DNA of 9,648 nt from Chlamydia trachomatis (lineage in GTDB: Bacteria > Chlamydiota > Chlamydiia > Chlamydiales > JAAKFR01): contig CAMAUB010000035.1 in NCBI GenBank assembly GCA_945861315.1, forward strand, positions 1 to 9,648, read 5' to 3'. Under the pieces are notes generated by a model, which was given only the letters and a program-made list of their open reading frames with translations, ran no database searches and was not told the DNA's origin. Each line of letters opens with the position of its first letter. Position 1 is the first letter of the stretch. Made by a program: the position numbers and the translations under genes. This document shows positions 1-6,047 of this stretch, one piece after another.

Positions 1-820
1 TAAGAAGTTGATTATTGGCAATGCCTGCTATAGCGCAGCAGTTGAGCCTTGAAATAGATTGATCATTGATGATTCCACCAAGAGCACAAGGAGCTAGAAT
101 ATCACACTGAACTGATAAGATTTCATCAATATCAACAACTTTTGCGCCAAAAGCTTTTGCTGCATAGGCACATTTCTTCTCATCGATATCTGAGACAATA
201 AGGTGTGCACCACTCCAGAAAAGGTGGTATGCTAATTTCATTCCTGCAGCACCCAACCCTTGAATAGCAATGGTGCGTCCTTGAACTGAGGGAATTTTCC
301 ACAGAAATTGACAAACAGCTTCAACACCTCTAAACGCACCCCATGCAGTAAAATGAGAAGGGTCGCCACTTGTTTTAGGCGTTCCAACAATATAGTTTGT
401 TTCTGTAGAGATAACAGCTAAGTCTGCTTGACTCATTCCTAAATCTTCAGCACAAATATAGTCTCCCCCCAAAGCTGCTACGGCTTGGCCAAATGCTCGA
501 AGCTGAGCCTCTGTTTTTGGTCCATCTGTTAAAATCACAGCCTTTGCGCCACCTGTGCCCACTTCAGTGACTGCTGACTTATAGGTCATCCCCCTAGAGA
601 GACGAAGCACATCATCTAAGGCTCTTTCAAAAGAAGAGTATTGATAGGCTCGAATTCCACCAAGAGCAGGACCTAATTCACTATTGTGAATAGAAATGAT
701 CGCATGCAAACCTGAGGCTGAATCGCTCACTTCGATAACCCTTTCATATCCCTTGATAGGAAGGTCTTTGAATATAATTGAAGAAGTAGATTTTTCCATA
801 ATAGAGATAGATTTTCTCAT
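1..820 (-). CDS. ldh: Leucine dehydrogenase (Glu/Leu/Phe/Val dehydrogenase family), 3' end cut by window edge
   Basis: This gene is open from an ATG at 820 to the window edge, giving about 273 residues. The C-terminal part, probably 70-90 residues, lies outside the window. The enzyme would oxidatively deaminate branched-chain amino acids with NAD+ in the cytosol. Visible family features are MTYK (K81) and GGAK (K93), the two active-site lysines with the 12-residue spacing seen in leucine dehydrogenase. EDLG (D126) is the catalytic Asp, TAWG lies near 158-161, and the Rossmann turn GLGAAG spans 188-193 with an acidic residue at D211 that favours NAD. PCALGG and the IAG-ANNQL motif lie near the cut. 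The start at 820 has AAGG five bases upstream; a second in-frame ATG at 799 lacks this. The gene is divergent from ppa with a 63-base gap, as I recall for CT773/CT772 in Chlamydia. Valine or phenylalanine dehydrogenase is the alternative. Confidence 0.9.
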   Translation of the reverse strand, partial: MRKSISIMEKSTSSIIFKDLPIKGYERVIEVSDSASGLHAIISIHNSELGPALGGIRAYQYSSFERALDDVLRLSRGMTYKSAVTEVGTGGAKAVILTDGPKTEAQLRAFGQAVAALGGDYICAEDLGMSQADLAVISTETNYIVGTPKTSGDPSHFTAWGAFRGVEAVCQFLWKIPSVQGRTIAIQGLGAAGMKLAYHLFWSGAHLIVSDIDEKKCAYAAKAFGAKVVDIDEILSVQCDILAPCALGGIINDQSISRLNCCAIAGIANNQLL

Positions 821-883
821 ATCAACCTTTTTTAGTCAATCCACTTGACCTATAACTAAGCTGTACTGTACCTTTTAACTCTT

Positions 884-1579
884 ATGAAGAATGAGCCCAT
901 CTGGAATTTAATGAACCTTTTCTGCCGCGCTCACCCGTGGCATGGGGTTGATATTGGAGAGAATGCCCCGGAAGAAGTTCACTGTTATATCGAGATTGTG
1001 CCAACTGATACGATAAAATTTGAACTTGATAAAGGCACTGGTTTACTCAAGGCCGATCGTCCTCAAAAATATTCTAATTATTGTCCTGCCCTTTATGGTC
1101 TGATTCCTCAAACGCATGCAGGAAAACGCGTTGGTGAATATTGTAGCAAGCAGGTCAATCGAGAAGGTATTTTAGGTGATGACGACCCTCTTGATATCTG
1201 CATCCTAACAGAGAGGCCTTTTCTGCGTGGTGACATTTTAGTCACCGCAATTCCAATTGGAGGTTTTCGAGCCATTGATGGAAATGAAGCGGATGATAAA
1301 ATCATTGCAGTTTTGAAAGACGATCTTGTCTATAAAGACATCCGCAGCATTGAAGATTGCCCTGCAAATCTTATCGACAGATTGCAGCACTACTTTCTAA
1401 CCTACAAGGAATCACCCGCCGATCTGCTTGATGGAGAGCCAAGACGTCTTGAAATTGCCGGAATCTATAATAGAGCAGAGGCGCAAGAGATTATCCGCCT
1501 GGCACAGGCAGACTATGAAGACCATTTTTCTGGTATTCGCAACTTTCTTAGCAGAACTTTTGCTACTAAGAAGAGTTAA
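884..1579 (+). CDS. ppa: Soluble inorganic pyrophosphatase (family I)
   Basis: This enzyme hydrolyses pyrophosphate to phosphate in the cytosol, pulling nucleic-acid, protein and lipid activation reactions forward; it needs Mg2+. The family I signature is GDDDPLD at residues 98-104, with metal-binding aspartates at 99, 101 and 104. Other conserved elements are FELDK-TG near 46-53, DRPQKYSN near 58-65, and EADDKII near 136-141 (D137, D138, K139). The HPWHG motif near the N-terminus and the QHYFLTYK block resemble chlamydial Ppa as I remember it. The start is uncertain. ATG at 884 has no visible Shine-Dalgarno. ATG at 911 (residue 10) has a weak GGA seven bases upstream and gives a length closer to the chlamydial family (about 210-220 residues). 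The last 14 bases overlap the convergent Nudix gene. A TTGACC box at 845-850 has no good -10 partner. Confidence 0.95.
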   Translation: MKNEPIWNLMNLFCRAHPWHGVDIGENAPEEVHCYIEIVPTDTIKFELDKGTGLLKADRPQKYSNYCPALYGLIPQTHAGKRVGEYCSKQVNREGILGDDDPLDICILTERPFLRGDILVTAIPIGGFRAIDGNEADDKIIAVLKDDLVYKDIRSIEDCPANLIDRLQHYFLTYKESPADLLDGEPRRLEIAGIYNRAEAQEIIRLAQADYEDHFSGIRNFLSRTFATKKS

Positions 1580-2033
1580 AAAATCTTATTCTTCGCCACC
1601 ATGGATTAAAAAATCTCCTAACTTTTTTTACCAAATGTTTTGATTCGGCATGTGTCGCTAAGCTCTCTGCTTCTTCTAGATCCACAAAGCGAGCTTCTGA
1701 AATTTCTTCTACCTGTAAAGACAAAGTACCCTCTACTTCAGCCATGTAATAATAGACTGTTTTATAGGCGTCAGATTTTTTAGCTACAGCCTTGCAAGCA
1801 TCAGGAATATACCGCTCTGTGATAGCTTTTTTGCGAATAAAGCGCTTAACGCTCAATCCTGTCTCTTCCTTAAGTTCGCGAAGAGCTGCTTCTTGGGAAG
1901 ATTCTTCTTTTTCTTTATGTCCTTTTGGAAATCCCCAATGTTGCCCCTTAACATGTCTAACGAGCAAAACTTTCCAAATCGTCCCCTCTTTTTTAAGAGG
2001 GACCACACCATAACTTTGCATTCCAACCTTCAT
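1566..2033 (-). CDS. Nudix hydrolase, probable diadenosine tetraphosphate (Ap4A) hydrolase
   Basis: This is a 155-residue single-domain Nudix protein. The Nudix box is perfect at residues 38-60 (G-x5-E-x7-R-E-L-K-E-E-T-G-L), so the Mg2+-binding glutamates are all present. The preceding WGFPKGH is typical of the bacterial/asymmetric Ap4A hydrolase branch. From this and its position beside ppa I infer the counterpart of C. trachomatis CT771, which I recall as an Ap4A-cleaving Nudix enzyme; a broader (d)NTP-sanitising role cannot be excluded. Start: ATG 2033 has its AAGG directly against the codon, whereas ATG 2021 (residue 5) has AAGG at a normal five-base spacing. The shorter form, beginning MQSYGVVPL, may therefore be the real one. 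The C-terminus carries an RFFN repeat encoded by a duplicated AGATTTTTTAA. The 3' end overlaps convergent ppa by 14 bases. Confidence 0.9.
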   Translation of the reverse strand: MKVGMQSYGVVPLKKEGTIWKVLLVRHVKGQHWGFPKGHKEKEESSQEAALRELKEETGLSVKRFIRKKAITERYIPDACKAVAKKSDAYKTVYYYMAEVEGTLSLQVEEISEARFVDLEEAESLATHAESKHLVKKVRRFFNPWWRRIRFFNSS

Positions 2034-2116
2034 CCTTCAATGGTAGCAAATGATTTTTTTGACATCAATAAATCTCAATTAAAACTAGACTTTCTGAGAG
2101 GGATAACAACAAATTC

Positions 2117-2146
2117 TTGTATTTTATGATCACATTATGTTACAAT
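2117..2146 (+). promoter_or_regulatory. Candidate sigma70/sigma66-type promoter for the ADP-ribosyltransferase-like gene
   Basis: TTGTAT at 2117-2122 and TACAAT at 2141-2146 are separated by 18 bases in a very AT-rich intergenic stretch. The -10 box matches TATAAT at five of six positions. Transcription would begin near 2153, leaving a leader of about 29 bases before the ATG at 2182. No clear Shine-Dalgarno is visible in that leader. This is a motif match only. Confidence 0.4.
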
Positions 2147-2181
2147 TACATTCATATTATATCAAATAATAGATCAATGTT

Positions 2182-2937
2182 ATGGCGGCGCCAATTCAGA
2201 GATATAGCGATCCACGTCTTCACGGAACTTGTTTTGTGAAGACGTGTGCTAGCTCATATGAATGGATAAGAACTGTAGCACATCCAATACACCCCGAATG
2301 CAATCTAGTTGCAGAAGTTGCTGTTCGGGCATTGAAAGTCTTTACTGGCGCTCTAGCTATAGTCATCACAGCGTTGCCAGCTTTAATAGGGCGCATTATT
2401 CAAATCATTCATTACCACACACTATCTTCAGCTATACGTGCCCGTCCACCGATTGTAGTGATCAATAATCTACAACTTCCAGACTTGGAAAGCTGTGCAC
2501 CCACATGCGAGACATTTCATGGTGCAGAAGACACAGCAGCGATTGGAATTCTTCGTTGGGGGTTCGATCCACACAGAGCGGCATCTGGATCTAAAATAGG
2601 AGACGCTACGTACGTTTCTGCAAGCAATAAGGTATCAGCATCATATGGCCACACTCAGCTCATTCTTAACCTAGATCTGAAAGATGGGGAAATAGCACGT
2701 TTAAGTCCCAACGCATTAGCATGCACAAACTGGAATCTTTCTGACAAAAAAATCATGTCTGATGTTCGTGAATTATTTTTGCACAACGGCTACCGCGCCA
2801 TTAGATATGACCTAACTTTTTTTGGACAGACAGAAGCATGGGCAGTTTACGATACTTCTTGTATATCTATATCAGCAATTCAAGTGAGCCCGGAGCCCAT
2901 AGCCCCTGCCTCCCTATGTCACAGCAATATGGGGTAG
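2182..2937 (+). CDS. PARP-like ADP-ribosyltransferase-fold protein with hydrophobic N-terminal segment; candidate effector
   Basis: This is a 251-residue protein with two parts. Residues about 52-77 form a strongly hydrophobic stretch (GALAIVITALPALIG and onward), long enough for one long or two short membrane passes. There is no classical signal peptide ahead of it. Residues about 109-235 resemble the PARP/ART catalytic fold in order. FHGA with H113 is followed by GILRWGFDP. IGDATYVSAS with Y144 leads into VSASYGHTQ, resembling the PARP1 segment around GIYFADMVSKSANY. LKDGEIARL and NGYRAIRY precede the last strand, AWAVYD, which resembles the YIVYD strand of PARPs. In that alignment the catalytic Glu position is A219, with a Glu one residue earlier (E218), so activity is uncertain. 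The likely role, ADP-ribosylation of a host or self target using NAD+, is inference. The gene stands alone beside an IS remnant and interrupts a conserved gene order, which suggests acquisition. An inactive ART-fold protein is the main alternative. Confidence 0.65.
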   Translation: MAAPIQRYSDPRLHGTCFVKTCASSYEWIRTVAHPIHPECNLVAEVAVRALKVFTGALAIVITALPALIGRIIQIIHYHTLSSAIRARPPIVVINNLQLPDLESCAPTCETFHGAEDTAAIGILRWGFDPHRAASGSKIGDATYVSASNKVSASYGHTQLILNLDLKDGEIARLSPNALACTNWNLSDKKIMSDVRELFLHNGYRAIRYDLTFFGQTEAWAVYDTSCISISAIQVSPEPIAPASLCHSNMG

Positions 2938-3111
2938 GTTATGATCGATCAATCCCGAGGCTTTGACGCGGCCCAAATTTCTTATTTTGAACTTGGATGA
3001 GTATATGAGCTATATTACGAAAACGAGGCTTCATGTCTAGGAATTTAGACAGCAATAGCAGCTCTCATGAGTCTAATTCAAAAATTTTTAATCGCAGGTC
3101 TAGGAATGTAG

Positions 3112-3481
3112 GATATCACACGAGTTAATACGTTATTAGCGGTAAATATTCCTTTATTTCAGGCACATGCGATGAAAGAACAGTTGCGACTATTTTGGGA
3201 GCTAGACTCAGTCAGTAAGGGAGCAAAATTTCTTTTTAATTGGATTGATGGGGCTCGCCTGACTGGTATTGCGCCTTTGGTAAAATTAGCCAAGACGATG
3301 GAAAGCCATCTATACGGAATGCTGAGTTATTTTAAACATAGGATTACTAACGGATTTGCAGAGGGGTATCAATAACAAAATAAAGACCTTAAAAAGGCAA
3401 GCTTATGGCTATAGAGATATGAAATATTTTAAGCTGCGGCTGTATCATCTTCATGCTCAAAAATACGCGTTAGCCGGATGA
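3112..3481 (+). pseudogene. ISL3-family transposase remnant (C-terminal third, frameshifted)
   Basis: The frame is open from just after a TAG at 3109-3111. It reads through NIPLFQAHAMKEQLRLFW and LYGMLSYFKHRITNGFAEG to a TAA at 3373-3375. This is the C-terminal part of the DDE transposase of ISL3 elements, where the family has 'LKEQLR-FW' and 'YFKHRITN-AEG'. The expected continuation (NKIKTLKRQAYGYRD, then MKYFKLRLYHLH) is found in the +1 frame from 3374 to a TGA at 3479-3481, so a single-base change at about 3370-3375 broke it. The N-terminal zinc-finger part, the central domain and any convincing left terminal repeat are missing. Upstream bases 2938-3111 carry stops in the plus-strand frames I read and nothing I recognise. 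The copy is dead and could not encode a working transposase. Confidence 0.85.
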
Positions 3482-3874
3482 ACCTATTTGGTTTCAAGAT
3501 GAAGCATAAGACGCGTGCGCGGTGAACTAGGCAGGTATACGCGTTTCTTGCAAGCTCGAAAGGATTAAGATCCCGTCACCTGAATCGCCCTCACCTCTTA
3601 ATAATAGCTCTGAAAGAGGGGGCTAACAAACCACTGCTCAAAACGATCCTCATCATAAAACGACGAGCACAACCATCATCCACCACTTATTCTCTATGTA
3701 CAGGTCAAACGCAAATGGCATCAGCCTAACATACCCAGAGGAAAACTCAAATCCCTAACTGATGCCTAAAACCGGAAGCTAGGACCCAGAGAAAGCGGGG
3801 CACGCACTCCACACACCTATCTCTTAGACAACCGACCTAGGCAAAGTGTTCATTTTTAAAGAGTTAGAAAAGAC
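3482..3874. other. Non-coding stretch of unknown origin, A/C-rich on the plus strand
   Basis: No gene was found in these roughly 390 bases. By hand count over 3661-3840, 120 of 180 plus-strand bases are A or C, and G+C is 89 of 180, which looks higher than the flanks. The part next to the transposase remnant (3482-3506) could hold its right end, but no matching left end is present. An 8-bp inverted repeat, GGCATCAG at 3717-3724 and CTGATGCC at 3759-3766, encloses 34 bases. On the minus strand a short open piece ending at a TAA at 3598-3600 reads DEDRFEQWFVSPLFQSYY. It may be the tail of a decayed gene, but it is too short to assign. No tRNA, rRNA, tmRNA, RNase P or SRP RNA signature was recognised, and no terminator follows fabF. 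Confidence 0.6.
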
Positions 3875-5122
3875 CTACTTAAAAGCCCTAAAAACCAACG
3901 TTGAATTGTGTCCTCCAAACCCAAAGGAGTTAGAAAGGGCAACATTGACCTTGAAGTCTTGAGCCTTATTAGCACAAATATCTATGCCATTTAGAGCTGG
4001 CTCTGGGTCAACGATATTGATTGTAGGATGAAGCTTTCCTCGACGAATAGCCTGAATAGTTGCAATTGCTTCAACGCCTCCAGCACCACCTAGACAGTGT
4101 CCTGTCATTGATTTTGTTGCATTCATCTTGATCTTTTTAGCTTGATCTGCAAACACGTGAAAGAGTGCTGCAGGCTCAGACATATCTCCCATTTGGGTGG
4201 ATGTAGCGTGAGCATTGACGTAGTTGATCTCTTCTTTGCTAACCTCAGCATCCTCTATGGCAAGCTTAATACAATTGGCAATTCCAGCTCCATCTTCACG
4301 AGGGGCTGTCATGTGATAGGCGTCGCAGTTGACTGCACCACCGAGGTATTCGGCTAAGATAGGCGCCCCTCTCTTTTGAGCATGCTCAAGGCTTTCAAGA
4401 ACAAGAATACCTGCCCCCTCTCCAATAACAAAGCCATCACGTGAACGGTCCCATGGACGACACGCTTTTGTCGGCTCATCATTTCGCGTAGAGAGAGCTT
4501 TATTTGCAATAAATCCCACCATTCCAACGGGGGAGACAGCAGCTTCAGAGCCTCCACAAATCATAAGGTCTGCATGACCCATACGGATGTGCTTGGCAGC
4601 TGCTTCGATGCTATAGTTTGCAGTCGCACACGCTGTTGAAATAGAATAGTTAGGTCCTTGAAAACCTAGGTCAATAGCAAGAAGACCTCCTGCCATATTG
4701 GTAATAATAAAAGGGATAAAAAATGGAGTGACTCGGCGATATCCCTTTGTAATAAGTGTATTTATGCCTTCATAAAAAGTTGAGAGTCCACCCATTCCTG
4801 AACCAATGATGATGCCACAGCGAGTCTTATCAAGCGTATCCAAACGATCTTTGAGGCCAGCTAATTCTAGTGCTTTTTTTCCACCAACCATTGCATTGCG
4901 AATATAGGGATCAATGCGACGAGCAAGTTTTTTTTCAATATAGTCACTTGGATCAAAATCTAGTACAGGAGCTCCAAAACGTGTAGGCCAATCAGGCTGA
5001 GCAAATTCATCTAGCATTCTCACACCACTTTTACCTGCAAGAAGAGAATCATAAAATGTCTCTACATCATTTCCAAAACAAGAAACAATGCCCATTCCTG
5101 TGACAACAATACGTTTTTTCAT
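3875..5122 (-). CDS. fabF: 3-oxoacyl-[acyl-carrier-protein] synthase II (FabF)
   Basis: FabF condenses malonyl-ACP with a growing acyl-ACP in type II fatty-acid elongation. The product is 415 residues, the normal length for the family, and is a complete thiolase-fold ketosynthase. The active-site cysteine is C165 in ISTACATA. The two histidines are H305 in VNAHATST and H342 in KSMTGH, with the conserved lysine K337. The C-terminal SNSFGFGGHNSTLVF block is typical of KAS I/II. The Cys-His-His triad rules out KAS III (Cys-His-Asn). The start ATG has an AGG about eight bases upstream. It lies 13 bases after the rsfS stop and is the last gene of the minus-strand operon. No hairpin-plus-T-run terminator is visible downstream. 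Confidence 0.96.
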   Translation of the reverse strand: MKKRIVVTGMGIVSCFGNDVETFYDSLLAGKSGVRMLDEFAQPDWPTRFGAPVLDFDPSDYIEKKLARRIDPYIRNAMVGGKKALELAGLKDRLDTLDKTRCGIIIGSGMGGLSTFYEGINTLITKGYRRVTPFFIPFIITNMAGGLLAIDLGFQGPNYSISTACATANYSIEAAAKHIRMGHADLMICGGSEAAVSPVGMVGFIANKALSTRNDEPTKACRPWDRSRDGFVIGEGAGILVLESLEHAQKRGAPILAEYLGGAVNCDAYHMTAPREDGAGIANCIKLAIEDAEVSKEEINYVNAHATSTQMGDMSEPAALFHVFADQAKKIKMNATKSMTGHCLGGAGGVEAIATIQAIRRGKLHPTINIVDPEPALNGIDICANKAQDFKVNVALSNSFGFGGHNSTLVFRAFK

Positions 5123-5135
5123 CTTGATTACCTAA

Positions 5136-5486
5136 TTAAGTTGTTATACTAATTTCTAAATCAACAATGTTACCTTCATGCCAGAGCTCTTCGAGCTGAT
5201 ATTTCTGACGCATTCCTGGCATAAAAAGATGCACAACAATTTCCAAATAGTCAATGACTATCCAATCGCCACTAGCTAACCCTTCAACATGGATAGGATA
5301 GTGACCCTCTTGCTTCAAAATTCCAATCACAGCTTTTGCGAGGGCAGAAACATGTTTATCAACATTTCCTTCAGCAATAATGAAAAAATTTGTTAACGTA
5401 GAGATATCTTTAACATCGAGTGCTAATATGTTAAAGCCCTTCTTATCATAAAGAATCTGTGCAATGAGATTTAATAACTTATCCAT
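5136..5486 (-). CDS. rsfS: Ribosomal silencing factor RsfS (Iojap/YbeB family)
   Basis: RsfS binds ribosomal protein uL14 on the large subunit and blocks joining of the subunits when nutrients are short. The protein has 116 residues and is full length for the family. Recognisable family blocks are LDVKDISTLTNFFIIAEGN, then HVEGLASGDWIVIDY, then the IVVHLF-PG-R-Y-LEELW block. The start is only three bases after the nadD stop and has no Shine-Dalgarno of its own, so translation is probably coupled to nadD. The nadD-rsfS pairing is widespread in bacteria and supports both calls. Confidence 0.93.
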   Translation of the reverse strand: MDKLLNLIAQILYDKKGFNILALDVKDISTLTNFFIIAEGNVDKHVSALAKAVIGILKQEGHYPIHVEGLASGDWIVIDYLEIVVHLFMPGMRQKYQLEELWHEGNIVDLEISITT

Positions 5487-5489
5487 AGA

Positions 5490-6047
5490 CTATGGCGTAA
5501 AATATAATTGATTTTGATATATATAGTCTAGAACTTTCGGCGGAACTAGATGGTCACAATAAAGTCTTTTTTGAATTCTATTGCGAATCTTTGTACCACT
5601 GATTTCCATAATGGAGGTAGGAATGGTATCTTTGGACCAGTTTCTGCGTCCAATCAATAGTTTAACTTTTTCACGAATTTTTTTAGCATCTTTCCAAACA
5701 GCGAAATGGGCATAGACATCATCGCTTAAAATAAGCGCAAATTTTTTATTCGGATGCTCTTTTTCCAGTAATTCAATTGTTTCAATCGTATAGGAGGGGG
5801 GGGCTCTTTTTACTTCAACATCTAGGCAACAAAAGTTTTTAATATCAGCAATGGCTAGCTTAACCATTTCTAGTCTTTGCTCAGCAGGAGTTTGCGTTTG
5901 TCCCTTGCGAAAAGGTGATACATTTGTAGGGACAAACCAAATCTGCGAAAGATCACATCGTTCTTTGATCTCAAGAGCTAGGTTAATATGTCCAAAGTGA
6001 ATGGGGTCAAAAGTGCCCCCAAAAATTCCAATTAGAGGATCTTCCAT
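5490..6047 (-). CDS. nadD: Nicotinate-nucleotide adenylyltransferase (NadD)
   Basis: NadD transfers AMP from ATP to nicotinate mononucleotide, giving deamido-NAD in NAD synthesis. The 185-residue protein has the nucleotidyltransferase motif GIFGGTFDPIHFGH at residues 7-20 (HxGH = H17, H20). SYTIET lies near 85-90, and ISGTKIR near 149-155 corresponds to the ISSTxIR phosphate-binding motif. The start is well supported: AGGAG at 6058-6054 is six bases upstream of ATG 6047. The first 16 bases overlap the end of the HAD gene. I recall Chlamydiaceae as importing host NAD, so a nadD here fits a less reduced chlamydial relative. Without the rest of the genome I cannot say whether the pathway is complete. 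Confidence 0.93.
   Translation of the reverse strand: MEDPLIGIFGGTFDPIHFGHINLALEIKERCDLSQIWFVPTNVSPFRKGQTQTPAEQRLEMVKLAIADIKNFCCLDVEVKRAPPSYTIETIELLEKEHPNKKFALILSDDVYAHFAVWKDAKKIREKVKLLIGRRNWSKDTIPTSIMEISGTKIRNRIQKRLYCDHLVPPKVLDYIYQNQLYFTP

Noticed and set aside
845..873. Promoter for ppa using TTGACC at 845-850.
   Set aside because: No acceptable -10 box lies 16-18 bases downstream, and the implied start point would leave almost no leader before ATG 884.
3023..3040. Possible left terminal repeat of the ISL3 remnant (GCTTCAT, resembling the reverse complement of 3499-3505).
   Set aside because: Agreement is only seven bases and breaks down on both sides; chance is likely.
3172..3375. A 67-residue open frame that could be listed as a small intact gene.
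   Set aside because: It is the internal part of an ISL3 transposase C-terminus; homologous residues continue upstream of its ATG and downstream in another frame.
3482..3874. Group II intron or other known RNA in the A/C-rich stretch.
   Set aside because: I could not find a domain V-like hairpin or any signature of tmRNA, RNase P RNA, SRP RNA or tRNA on either strand.
4142..4357. Antisense open frames inside fabF, mqnC and the coiled-coil gene.
   Set aside because: They lie opposite well-supported genes, have no recognisable domains, and reflect codon bias of the sense strand.
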